A stretch of 21,352 nucleotides of DNA from a virus. A model generated the notes under the pieces. It searched no databases. It was not told the DNA's origin and was given only the letters and a program-made list of their open reading frames with translations. The position numbers and the translations under genes are program-made. Below, in pieces: positions 12,069-20,410 of the stretch (the stretch's first letter is position 1; every line of letters starts with the position of its first letter). The stretch spans positions 1 through 21,352 of the IMG/VR virus record IMGVR_UViG_3300017775_000012; one strand, written 5' to 3'.

Positions 12069-12824
12069 ATGAAATACAATCCCGAGTATATATTGTCACG
12101 TTGGGAAAAACTAATGGAATATGTTGAGACATATTTTGAAGGGTCACAAAAAGAAAATATATTAAAACTATATAAACATTTTGAAGAGCGGATGATAGAC
12201 GCGCCCGCTTCAAGTAGACCACACCACCATAATTGTTTTGTTGGCGGGTACTTAGATCACACTGTTAGAGTGGTAGATACCGCATTGAATATGAAAGAAC
12301 AATTTATTACTTTGGAAGTAGATGTTACAGCATCAGATTCTGATATTGTATTAGCAGCAATGTTTCATGATTTAGGAAAGGTTGGGGATTTAGATAATCC
12401 ATATTATATCACACAGACTGATGAGTGGAGAAGAAACAAATTAAAGGAATGGTATACATTTAATAATAAGTTAGAACCTATGAGTGTAACTGATAGGGCT
12501 CTATGGTTGTTACAACATTTTGAGGTTAAGGTAAGCCCTGAGGTATGGAAAGCAATTAAACTTAGTGATGGAATGTTTGATGATGGTAATACTAAACTTT
12601 TTAGGTCCCCCGATGTTAATAGAAATGTATTACATTATATAGTTCACTTTGCAGATTGGTTAAGTACGATAGCTGAAAAACAACTTTACCAACAATCTCT
12701 TGAGGTTGATGAAGATGTTAAATCAAAATTCAATGATTCGTTTAAACAGGCACCTGAACAGAAAAAGAAAGCAGAAAAAAATCTTAGTGAATTGAATAAG
12801 AAATTTGAGGAGTTATTTAAATAA
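12069..12824 (+). CDS. HD-domain phosphohydrolase
   Basis: The 251-aa protein has the metal ligands of an HD domain: HHHN (52-55) with GGYLDHT (H64), the eponymous FHDLGK (H100, D101), QHFEVK, and a late HFADWLS. HD proteins hydrolyse phosphate esters such as nucleotides, cyclic nucleotides or RNA ends. The HHNxxGGxLxHT plus HDLGK arrangement resembles the HD domains of YhaM-like 3' exonucleases and phage HD proteins, but no OB domain is present. The C-terminal 40 residues form a Lys/Glu-rich coiled coil. GGAGG gives ATG 12069. It overlaps the next start by one base (TAATG) and lies two genes before the late sigma factor. Confidence 0.85.
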   Translation: MKYNPEYILSRWEKLMEYVETYFEGSQKENILKLYKHFEERMIDAPASSRPHHHNCFVGGYLDHTVRVVDTALNMKEQFITLEVDVTASDSDIVLAAMFHDLGKVGDLDNPYYITQTDEWRRNKLKEWYTFNNKLEPMSVTDRALWLLQHFEVKVSPEVWKAIKLSDGMFDDGNTKLFRSPDVNRNVLHYIVHFADWLSTIAEKQLYQQSLEVDEDVKSKFNDSFKQAPEQKKKAEKNLSELNKKFEELFK

Positions 12825-13123
12825 TGTTATTGGAAATACTTTTAGGGGTATCAATAATATCCCTTGCCTTTAGTTGGTATTTGTTAGTATTATCACTAAG
12901 ACGTATTAATGCGTATGAAAATTTTATTGATGAATTCCAACAAATTATAACGTATGCAACGGAGCAAATGAAAAGAGTTGATGCTGATGGACATTATAAA
13001 GCAGATGATGAAACTGGATTCTTTTTTGAACAACTTAAAGATTTACAAACCCTATTAAACAACATATTTGAAGAGGAGGAAATTAGTGGGACGCAAAAAG
13101 ACACCAATAAAGAAAAAGAATAA
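12824..13123 (+). CDS. Membrane-anchored hypothetical protein, 99 aa
   Basis: One N-terminal membrane helix (residues 2-24, LLEILLGVSIISLAFSWYLL) is followed by a soluble helical region (RRINAYENFIDEFQQII and on) and an acidic, Lys-rich tail. Similar short membrane-anchored proteins sit next to gene 55 in some T4-like phages, but no function is known to me. Its ATG overlaps the HD gene stop. Its last 38 bases overlap the sigma-factor gene, and the sigma gene's ribosome binding site lies inside this frame, so the two are probably coupled. Confidence 0.72.
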   Translation: MLLEILLGVSIISLAFSWYLLVLSLRRINAYENFIDEFQQIITYATEQMKRVDADGHYKADDETGFFFEQLKDLQTLLNNIFEEEEISGTQKDTNKEKE

Positions 13124-13862
13124 GAGAGTATATTTCGGAGCGGATGTACAGGACGCTATAGTTAGATATAATGAATCAACAGATTCCATATTAAGAAATA
13201 AAATATATAGAGATGAGATTGCATATGCATTTGATAAGTTATGTGAGAACATAATCAATACGTTTAAGTTTTCTTATTTTGATTCGCAATTTGAAGATGT
13301 TAAGCAAGAAGTTATTTCCTTTCTTGTTATGAATATGCATAAGTATGATCATACTAAAGGATATAAAGCGTTTAGTTATTTTTCAGTTGTTGCTAAGAAT
13401 TATTTAATTTTAATTAATAATGGAAATTATAAACGAATGAAGCTTCATAGTGATATGGGCGCGACTAGAACTATTAAAGAGTTATCAAAAAAATCATCTG
13501 CTAATGAATCTGGAACTTATGTTGGTGACTTTATGGATGAAATTGTATCTTACTTTGATGGTAAAATACCTTTAATTTTTAAAAAGAAACGTGATATTGA
13601 TATTGCATATTCCATTCTGGAGTTATTAGAGAGACGTGATGATTTGGATAACTTTAATAAGAAAAGTTTATATCTATTAATAAGAGAAATGACTGGGGTT
13701 AATACTACATATATAACTAAAGTAGTTAATGAAATGAAAAAACATTATAAACAGATAAGTAACGTTTTTAGTGAAAAAGGAACTGCATCTCATCTATCTA
13801 ATAATCTAAATATGAAAAAATCGTTTTTAGATGTGTGGACAGAAGTGAGACGAGATAACTAG
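13086..13862 (+). CDS. 55: gp55-like late-transcription sigma factor
   Basis: The 258-aa protein has a very basic N terminus, then a sigma region-2-like block with FEDVKQEVISFLVMNMHKYD and GYKAFSYFSVVAKNYLI, which matches the gp55 family of T4-like phages. gp55 binds host RNA polymerase and recognises only a -10-like TATAAATA late promoter, together with the sliding clamp. The C-terminal part (about 190-258) contains a helical TYITKVVNEMKKHY segment. The frame is open from TTG 13068, but AGGAGG at 13074-13079 lies six bases ahead of GTG 13086, the more likely start. It is longer than T4 gp55 (185 aa). A strong terminator follows. It should drive the structural genes downstream. Confidence 0.85.
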   Translation: MGRKKTPIKKKNKRVYFGADVQDAIVRYNESTDSILRNKIYRDEIAYAFDKLCENIINTFKFSYFDSQFEDVKQEVISFLVMNMHKYDHTKGYKAFSYFSVVAKNYLILINNGNYKRMKLHSDMGATRTIKELSKKSSANESGTYVGDFMDEIVSYFDGKIPLIFKKKRDIDIAYSILELLERRDDLDNFNKKSLYLLIREMTGVNTTYITKVVNEMKKHYKQISNVFSEKGTASHLSNNLNMKKSFLDVWTEVRRDN

Positions 13863-13895
13863 AGTTAATTCTTTAATAATCTAATCATCTCAAAT

Positions 13896-13923
13896 AAAAA
13901 GGCGAATTATATCGCCTTTTTTT
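13896..13923 (+). terminator. Strong intrinsic terminator
   Basis: GGCGA (13901-13905) pairs with TCGCC (13912-13916), extended by AAAAA before and TTTTT after. Seven T follow the stem (13917-13923). It closes the sigma-factor unit and separates it from the structural block. Confidence 0.88.
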
Positions 13924-13997
13924 ATTTTCTTAAAGTTTAATGTAATTCATATTTATATATGAGTAAATGTATTTTAACTAAATAATTGGGGAAAATA

Positions 13998-14387
13998 ATG
14001 AGTAACGATTTAGAAATTTTTGACGGTAAAACGTTTCAAGATTTAACAAAGGATATATACGATAATTCAAAGAATAAAAAGTTACAATTAGATTTATTAA
14101 TTCAAGAGATACATGGGTTTATAACATCTATAGATGACGCTATATTGATAGGACCTATTGTTAAGGAAGTATATGAAGCGGCTATTAAGAACGATGAACA
14201 TTTAGTTAAGTTAGCTAGTGTATTACAGCGATTGATGTCAAGATCAGTAGCGGGTGCTAATGAGGATAGTTTCCTGTTAACTGATAGTGAGAAAGAAGAC
14301 TTAATTAGTACATTGCAAGAAACTGCAAATGAAATACAAGAACATAGTGATAAGATAAATAAAATAAAAACACCGGCGAGTAGTTAA
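13998..14387 (+). CDS. Hypothetical helical protein at the head of the baseplate block
   Basis: The 129-aa acidic protein looks almost wholly helical (KTFQDLTKDIYDNSKNKKLQ near the start, STLQETANEIQEHSDKINKI near the end). The family is not recognised. GGGGA at 13988-13992 supports ATG 13998; the in-frame TTG at 13986 overlaps this site. One base separates its stop from the gp5-like hub gene, so it is probably a baseplate or tail-assembly protein. A CTAAATA at 13978-13984 resembles a weak T4-type late -10 element, but the same heptamer occurs elsewhere by chance. Confidence 0.7.
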   Translation: MSNDLEIFDGKTFQDLTKDIYDNSKNKKLQLDLLIQEIHGFITSIDDAILIGPIVKEVYEAAIKNDEHLVKLASVLQRLMSRSVAGANEDSFLLTDSEKEDLISTLQETANEIQEHSDKINKIKTPASS

Positions 14388-14388
14388 T

Positions 14389-15669
14389 ATGGGTTCAACA
14401 TTTGTTTCATATGAAAATGTAAATGCCCCTACGGGATTGTTTGGTTCAAACGGACCGAGTCAAGTATGGTTACAGTTTGTTCCCGGTATTGTTAAATCAG
14501 TAGTGACAAGTATTGGTGAAGATGGTTCTGGAGCACAGGATAATGATCCAAGAAAAGTAAATAGCATACTTGCATTTCCACATTACGGAAATGAATTGAT
14601 AAACACAGCTGAACTTGATGAGGGGAATAGATACTATCCCTTGTTGAGGGGAATGGTTGATGTGCCAACAGAAGGAGATCAAGTGTTATTATGTACCTTT
14701 GGCGGCATACAATATTATATGGGACCCGTTAATACGCAAAATAAACCGTCCTGGAATATGGATCACATTAATCTAAAGCGTTCAGAACCTAGAACAGATT
14801 ATGAAGTGAAGGCTAATAATAGGGATCTTAATGGCCTATCTAAAAATTTTAATGAAAAGAATCCCAAACCAAGATTACAAAAAACATATAAAGATCCATT
14901 AGATAACCCCAATGTTGATAAACCAGTGCGTAAGCAAATACACGGTGATTTAGTATTTGAAGGTAGGCATGGTAATAGCATGCGTGTGGGGAGTAGAGAT
15001 AATGACCCATATATTTTTATGTCAAATGGTAATGTAGGTTCACCATACGAAAGCATCTTAGATAGTTGCTTAATGTCAATGACTACTAGAGGAACTATTA
15101 ATCAGCATTTACGGGATAGTATAACTAACCCACCAGCATTGTTTGTATTAGCATCTGATACAGTAGAAGAATCTAAACATTTGATGATTGGCGCTGTTGG
15201 AATAAGTAACCCGGGTTCTACAGCATCAGAGATAGTATATGGATATAACAAATCACAAATATTTCAAAGCTCAGATAGGATAGTCATTAATGCTAAAACT
15301 GATAGTATATTACTATCATCATTTCAGCATGTACATATAGGTGCTGGGAGATCAATGACTATTTCAACTAATCAAGACACAATCTTTGACTCAACAAATA
15401 TTTATTTGGGACAACAGGCTAAGAAAAATGCAGATAACAATGATGGTCAGGGATTAGTGATCGGAGAAAATTTACGTACATTATTAGAACAGTTAGTTGA
15501 TATGTTGATTGGAATGAATGGTCATTGCTCTGGCGCTCCAATACCGTTAGGTTATAATGGTGGAGTACCCGGAACATTGACAGCTGAACTAACTAAAATA
15601 AAATCTGCATTAATAAAAGGTAAAGCAAATTTTATAAGTACAAAACATTTTATTGAAGAAAACACATAA
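14389..15669 (+). CDS. 5: gp5-like baseplate hub (central spike base) protein
   Basis: The 426-aa protein opens with an OB-fold type region (about residues 22-115): QVWLQFVPGIVKSVVTSIGE, then the strand run to RGMVDVPTEGDQVLLCTFGG and YYMGPVNTQNKP. This is the pattern of T4 gp5 and VgrG spike proteins. The middle (180-330) is beta-rich (GDLVFEGRHGNSMRVGSRDN, then HVHIGAGRSMTISTNQDT). No lysozyme domain is inserted, unlike T4 gp5 (575 aa), so cell-wall cutting would need another protein. The C terminus has a helical LRTLLEQLVDML segment and a Gly-rich loop, as in marine T4-like gp5 proteins. It is located immediately before other baseplate genes. Confidence 0.8.
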   Translation: MGSTFVSYENVNAPTGLFGSNGPSQVWLQFVPGIVKSVVTSIGEDGSGAQDNDPRKVNSILAFPHYGNELINTAELDEGNRYYPLLRGMVDVPTEGDQVLLCTFGGIQYYMGPVNTQNKPSWNMDHINLKRSEPRTDYEVKANNRDLNGLSKNFNEKNPKPRLQKTYKDPLDNPNVDKPVRKQIHGDLVFEGRHGNSMRVGSRDNDPYIFMSNGNVGSPYESILDSCLMSMTTRGTINQHLRDSITNPPALFVLASDTVEESKHLMIGAVGISNPGSTASEIVYGYNKSQIFQSSDRIVINAKTDSILLSSFQHVHIGAGRSMTISTNQDTIFDSTNIYLGQQAKKNADNNDGQGLVIGENLRTLLEQLVDMLIGMNGHCSGAPIPLGYNGGVPGTLTAELTKIKSALIKGKANFISTKHFIEENT

Positions 15670-15687
15670 TAGTTATAGGAGAGACTA

Positions 15688-16143
15688 ATGAAAAAGTCAG
15701 AATTAAGAATGATGATAAGAGAAGTTGTAAGAGAAGAAGTTAAAATGGAACTTCGACGATTTCTTAAAGAAGCAAAGTTATCATCTAAGAAAAAACCAAT
15801 TAAACAAACAGTAGTGGCTACAAGGAAACCAGTTTCTAAAGCAACTGCAAAATCGTACTCAAGCAATCCTGTATTGAATGAAGTATTAACAGAGACAGCA
15901 CAGAATGCTGAATATGAAACGATGGGTGGTGAACCATATACAACAGATAATATGAATTCAGTTTTACAAAATTCATATTCTGATATAATGAATGGTGGTG
16001 GATCAAACATAGCAGATGCAACAGTTGCGTCTATGGGAGCGAATCCTAATGCAGTACCTGATCATGTTAAAGATGCTTTGACAAAGGATTATAGTAGTTT
16101 TATGAAAACGGTTAAAAAGGCAGACAGTAATAGAAGACCATAA
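15688..16143 (+). CDS. Hypothetical structural-block protein, 151 aa
   Basis: The N terminus MKKSELRMMIREVVREEVKM is a basic amphipathic helix of the KSELRxxIREEV type common at the start of structural and prohead proteins in marine T4-like phages. A Lys/Thr-rich linker (about 34-60) and an Asn/Ser/Gly-rich remainder with little predicted order follow. The function is unknown. It may be an assembly or tail-associated protein, given its place between hub and wedge genes. AGGAG precedes ATG 15688. Its stop overlaps the next start (TAATG). Confidence 0.7.
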   Translation: MKKSELRMMIREVVREEVKMELRRFLKEAKLSSKKKPIKQTVVATRKPVSKATAKSYSSNPVLNEVLTETAQNAEYETMGGEPYTTDNMNSVLQNSYSDIMNGGGSNIADATVASMGANPNAVPDHVKDALTKDYSSFMKTVKKADSNRRP

Positions 16144-16604
16144 TGGGATTAAAGTCAGATATTAAAGATGCATTACTCAAAGCTACTGGAGCTGATAAGG
16201 TCGACAATGCTAATATAACTAGTGTTGATAACTTAGCAAAGGACTTATCTACAGCGATAATAGAATTTTTAAAAAAACAAACATGGACTATAACTGAATT
16301 AACATCTGTGTTAGAAGTTGAACGGTTAGAAACTAGTACAAACCTAACAGCTGATATTTTACCATCGGTAACTTATATAACACCTGCTGGCGCACCTGCA
16401 CCATTAACAACCAGACTAAAGGGCGTCAGGATTCCAAAACTTAAGTTAAGTAATAGTGGTGGTCAAGGCGGACAGTTAATAACTATAGGGAAAGCTTATG
16501 TGGGTAAGAAAGCTGCGAAGGTTAAAGGTGGCGGCAAGCATGCTGTTAAGTGGAATAACTTTACAAAGGTACAGTTAGATCCAAATAAGATAAAGGGAAA
16601 ATAA
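16143..16604 (+). CDS. Hypothetical structural-block protein, 153 aa
   Basis: The N-terminal half is helical (MGLKSDIKDALLKATGADKV, then NLAKDLSTAIIEFLKKQ). A beta-rich Gly/Lys-rich half follows, with GGQGGQLITIGKAYVGKKAA and KVKGGGKHAVKWNNFTKVQL. The basic C-terminal half could contact DNA or acidic surfaces. The family is not recognised. Its position directly before gene 25 and TAATG coupling to the gene before it support a baseplate-related role. Confidence 0.7.
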   Translation: MGLKSDIKDALLKATGADKVDNANITSVDNLAKDLSTAIIEFLKKQTWTITELTSVLEVERLETSTNLTADILPSVTYITPAGAPAPLTTRLKGVRIPKLKLSNSGGQGGQLITIGKAYVGKKAAKVKGGGKHAVKWNNFTKVQLDPNKIKGK

Positions 16605-16607
16605 AAA

Positions 16608-17051
16608 ATGGCAGTTCGTGATGTAACAAAAAAGCCTTTCATTGTAGATAGAGATAATGATAGGTTTGTTGGGATTGAATACCCATTCCGCCGTTCAGAC
16701 GGCAATGAGGGGTGGTTTGCATCAACTAGTACTACAATAGAAGCAGTAAAAACAAATATTAAAATGTTGTTGAGTACTAATAAAGGCGAGCGGATTTTTC
16801 AACCCCACTTGGGATTAAATCTACGAAAATTTTTATTTGAACCAATTACAAATGATACTCAAATTGCAGTTGAGAATGAAATAGTTGACGCATTTCAAAT
16901 GTGGTTACCGTTTGTTGAATTGCAAGATATACAAATAACACTAGGAGGTAATGATCCACTTGGTAAAAATACAATAGGTATTTTTGTTATATTTAATATA
17001 ATACGTGATCCAACCACATTAGAATCAGTACAGGTTGAGATAGGAGAATAA
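16608..17051 (+). CDS. 25: Baseplate wedge protein gp25
   Basis: The 147-aa protein matches the gp25/GPW family. The Trp-containing GWFASTSTTIEAVKTNIKML segment (about 36-55) leads into the conserved LLSTNKGERIFQPHLGLNLRKF stretch, written here as two overlapping parts, and a C-terminal beta region (IGIFVIFNIIRD). gp25 forms part of the wedge core and nucleates sheath assembly in contractile tails. T4 gp25 is 132 aa, so length fits. The order gp25 then gp6 is that of T4-like baseplate clusters. GGGAAA upstream is a weak ribosome binding site. Confidence 0.93.
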   Translation: MAVRDVTKKPFIVDRDNDRFVGIEYPFRRSDGNEGWFASTSTTIEAVKTNIKMLLSTNKGERIFQPHLGLNLRKFLFEPITNDTQIAVENEIVDAFQMWLPFVELQDIQITLGGNDPLGKNTIGIFVIFNIIRDPTTLESVQVEIGE

Positions 17052-17053
17052 TA

Positions 17054-19279
17054 ATGGCTTACAGTAGCAAAGAATTTAAAGAAAGTAATATTAATTATAT
17101 TAATAAAGACTTTCAAAGCATCAAGGGTAATTTAATAGAGTATGCTAAATCATACTTTCCCACCACCTATAAGGATTTCAACGAGACATCACCAGGCATG
17201 ATGTTATTAGAAATGTCTGCATATGTGGGTGATGTTTTATCTTTTTATATAGACCAACAATATCGTGAAATGATGTTACCATTAGCAGAAGAAAGAACAA
17301 ACGTTGTTAACATTGCACGGATGATGGGATATAAAGTAAAACCAATCATACCAGCGTTTGCTGAATTAGTTGTTAAACAAGTAGTTGGAACTAATGGAAA
17401 TTCGACAGTTCCTGGACCTGATTATGATAGTGCAGTTGCGATAGCAGAAGGTCTTCAAGCAGTATCATCAACTAATACAGATTTAATTTTTGAAACATTG
17501 GATGCAGTTGATTTTACTACTAGTGGGTCAGTAACAGCAGTACCCGAAATAACATCATATGATGCGGATGGCCTTGCTACAGAATTTACATTAACTAGAA
17601 GAGTAAAAGCTATATCCGGACAAACTAAACAAAAAACTTTTAGTGTTGGAACACCCACTAAATTTTTGGAATTAAAAATACCCGATAATGATGTTATAGA
17701 AATTATTAAAGTTGAAGATGCAAATGGTAATGAGTGGCATGAGGTAGAATATCTAGCACAGGATATGGTACCTCTGGAAAAACATTATTCTTCAATGGGT
17801 AGGTCATCAGCTTATACGACTATAGAAGATCCTTCAGCAGAAACATTAGAATTACCAGTACCTTATACATTAGAGTTTATACGAACAAGTAAAAGATTTA
17901 CAGTTGAAGTAAACGATGACAACACTACATCTTTAATATTTGGAAATGGAATAATGAGAAGTGGGCAAATTCAAGAATCTTCTTTTTTACAATCTGAACA
18001 AGTGGGCATTACTGTACCAGGCACTCCAGATAAATTAATTACTGGGATTGATCCTTTACTAGGAGATGAGTATTCAACCTTAGGTGAGACACCTGCTCAT
18101 ACAAGTATGGTTGTTGCTTATAGGGCTGGTGGGGGAATGCAAGCCAATGCAGCTACGGGAAATATAACTACACTTAATGCACCAACTTATTTAAAAGGTT
18201 CTGGTGCTACATTAACTGTAACTAATGAGATGCCAGCTAGGGGCGGATCAAATGCTGAATCTATTGAAGAGATAAGACAGCGAGCTAGAGCATTTTTTAC
18301 AACACAAAATAGATGTGTAACAAAAAATGATTATGAAGCTCGTGTTATGAATATGGCATCCAGGTTTGGTAATATAGCAAAGGTTTATGTTGATAGAGTT
18401 AATCTAGCTACACTAGAAGGGGAACCAGTTGATGTAAATGTATCAGAATATTTTGATCTTGATGGTGACGGTTCGGTTGACCATTCAGATTATCAGACTC
18501 TTGTTAAGGCGATTGAAAGTACTGTAAGTGAGGTGCTAGCGCTCCCATACAATAGAAATTTACTAAGTAAATATAAATCACCTGAGCTACAAACAATATT
18601 AAATCAATTAGAACCGTTTTTTGGATCTGATTCTACACCATCAGTTGCTGTACATGCAGATGGAACCATTGCTACAACAGCGGTAGTAGCTGCAGCATTA
18701 GGAACTATTGATGTATGGACACTTTCATATAATAATAATAAGAACTTAGTTACAACACCAGCAGATCCTATAGGAGTTAATATTAAAAATTATTTAAGTC
18801 AGTTTAGATTATTAACAGATGAAGTTAATATTAAATCAGGGTATGTCATTAATTTTGGAGTTTTATTTGATGTATATACACATAAGCACGCTAATAAACA
18901 AGATGTAAAATTTAAGTGCATTCAAAAGATAACTGATTATTTTAATATAGATAAAGCACAATTTAGACAACCCATACAAGTTAACCAGTTGGAATATGAA
19001 TTGATGTCTGTTGATGGAGTGAGATCGGTAAATTATGTTTGTCTTACTCAAGGTAATGATTGGAAAGGATCGAACGAAGTTATTTTTTCTCCTCAACTGT
19101 GGAATTATAAATGGGATGAAGTTACAGATGATTGGACAACAAGTGGTGGCACAACCGGCTACGGACATTTATATGACTTTGCTTCTTCAGAAGTAAATGG
19201 AATAGTAAGACCACCAATAACACCATCAGTATTTGAATTAAAAAATCCTAAACAGAATGTGATGGGGAGGGTACACTAA
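17054..19279 (+). CDS. 6: Baseplate wedge protein gp6 with dockerin-like insert
   Basis: The 741-aa protein is a gp6/baseplate J-like wedge subunit. It starts with NYINKDFQSIKGNLIEYAKS and DFNETSPGMMLLEMSAYVGD (about residues 35-60), features of gp6 and J proteins, then a large beta-rich middle. The ARGGSNAESIEEIRQRARAF block (near 395-415) is the conserved J-like core. gp6 forms the ring that joins wedges in the baseplate. T4 gp6 is 660 aa. The extra length includes a DLDGDGSVDHSD loop (468-479) that fits an EF-hand/dockerin calcium loop. AGGAG precedes ATG 17054, three bases after gp25. The stop overlaps the next start (TAATG). Confidence 0.92.
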   Translation: MAYSSKEFKESNINYINKDFQSIKGNLIEYAKSYFPTTYKDFNETSPGMMLLEMSAYVGDVLSFYIDQQYREMMLPLAEERTNVVNIARMMGYKVKPIIPAFAELVVKQVVGTNGNSTVPGPDYDSAVAIAEGLQAVSSTNTDLIFETLDAVDFTTSGSVTAVPEITSYDADGLATEFTLTRRVKAISGQTKQKTFSVGTPTKFLELKIPDNDVIEIIKVEDANGNEWHEVEYLAQDMVPLEKHYSSMGRSSAYTTIEDPSAETLELPVPYTLEFIRTSKRFTVEVNDDNTTSLIFGNGIMRSGQIQESSFLQSEQVGITVPGTPDKLITGIDPLLGDEYSTLGETPAHTSMVVAYRAGGGMQANAATGNITTLNAPTYLKGSGATLTVTNEMPARGGSNAESIEEIRQRARAFFTTQNRCVTKNDYEARVMNMASRFGNIAKVYVDRVNLATLEGEPVDVNVSEYFDLDGDGSVDHSDYQTLVKAIESTVSEVLALPYNRNLLSKYKSPELQTILNQLEPFFGSDSTPSVAVHADGTIATTAVVAAALGTIDVWTLSYNNNKNLVTTPADPIGVNIKNYLSQFRLLTDEVNIKSGYVINFGVLFDVYTHKHANKQDVKFKCIQKITDYFNIDKAQFRQPIQVNQLEYELMSVDGVRSVNYVCLTQGNDWKGSNEVIFSPQLWNYKWDEVTDDWTTSGGTTGYGHLYDFASSEVNGIVRPPITPSVFELKNPKQNVMGRVH

Positions 19280-20400
19280 TGCATTATTTTATATACGCAA
19301 CAAAAGATACTTGGATAAGTAGCGGATCAAACCACATAGATACTGCTTATACAGATGCTAACTTTGGTAAAGATGAAATACTTGAACTTAAAAAAGAATT
19401 TTGGAATCAATCATTTGATTATCCAACTCGAATTTTAGTTTCATTTGCAGGAACAGAACTTAATGATGTATCAATGTCTATATCAGATGGGACTATATCC
19501 GATCCAAAATTTTATTTAAGGTTATATGAAGCTGAAGGCGTACAGGAATTATCACAAGATTATAAGATCGTAGCCTATCCGTTATCTCAATCGTGGGCAG
19601 AAGGAGTCGGTAAGCTTGATGATAAACCAAAAGTAACAAATGGAGCTAGTTGGGTAAACAGAAATTATTATCCGGGAGCATCTGCTGTCACGTGGTCAAA
19701 CGCTACAGGAACATCAAGTTATGGTGGTAGGTATATAACATCTAGTGGTTGGATAGCATCTCAATCTTTTTCAAATGAGTCACCCGACATTAATATGAAT
19801 GTAACTGATATAGTTAATAAGTGGTTAAATAAATCAGTTGATAATCACGGAATGCTTTTACGATTTAGTGCTAGTCAAGAAACTAATACTGAGACTCACG
19901 GTAAACTTAAATTCTTTTCTTCTAATACAAATACTATATATACCCCCAAGTTGGAAGTTCGATGGGATGATCATAAACCATGTACTGGTTCTAATACCGG
20001 TAGTTTATTACAAATGACAATGAGTGGCGAACCTGATTATATATTGTATATGAGGGGCCTTAGAGAAAGCTATAGAGAGAATGAAAAGGTTAAATTTAGA
20101 GTTATGCCACGAAAGAGATACGTTCAAAAAACATTTTCTACATCTCTCCAAACACTAACTGGTTCATACATTCCAGAAGGTAGCGGTTCATATTCAATAC
20201 TTGATTCAGCAACCAATGAAACAATAGTTCCGTTTAGTGCACACTCTTCAATGAGTTGTGATTCAACTAGTAATTATTTTGAACAATGGTTAAATACATT
20301 TCAACCTAATCGCGCATATAGGATTTTATATAGAATAAAATTTAACGATAATCAAGAAATAATCTATGATGATGACTTTGAATTTAAAGTACAAGTCTAG
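19279..20400 (+). CDS. DNRLRE-like virion structural protein
   Basis: The 373-aa protein begins with the pattern of DNRLRE/galactose-binding-like domains: YATKDTWISSG, then TDANFGKDEILELKKE, then RILVSFAG. A Trp-marked body follows (SQSWAEGVGKLDD, GASWVNRNYYPG) and DINMNVTDIVNKWLNK. The KLKFFSSNTNTIYTPKLEVR ending (about 220-240) closes this first domain. A second beta-rich domain makes up the last 130 residues. Similar proteins follow gp6 in marine T4-like phages and are usually baseplate or fibre components, perhaps binding sugars. GGAGGG precedes ATG 19279. The next gene follows ten bases after the stop. Confidence 0.78.
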   Translation: MHYFIYATKDTWISSGSNHIDTAYTDANFGKDEILELKKEFWNQSFDYPTRILVSFAGTELNDVSMSISDGTISDPKFYLRLYEAEGVQELSQDYKIVAYPLSQSWAEGVGKLDDKPKVTNGASWVNRNYYPGASAVTWSNATGTSSYGGRYITSSGWIASQSFSNESPDINMNVTDIVNKWLNKSVDNHGMLLRFSASQETNTETHGKLKFFSSNTNTIYTPKLEVRWDDHKPCTGSNTGSLLQMTMSGEPDYILYMRGLRESYRENEKVKFRVMPRKRYVQKTFSTSLQTLTGSYIPEGSGSYSILDSATNETIVPFSAHSSMSCDSTSNYFEQWLNTFQPNRAYRILYRIKFNDNQEIIYDDDFEFKVQV

Positions 20401-20410
20401 GAGATTGTAA

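Noticed and set aside
13068-13085. TTG 13068 as the start of the sigma factor
   Set aside because: This codon and the next few form the AGGAGG ribosome binding site of GTG 13086.
13978-13984. CTAAATA as a T4-type late promoter for the structural block
   Set aside because: It differs from TATAAATA, and the same heptamer occurs at 8496 and in several other places, so it is not informative here.
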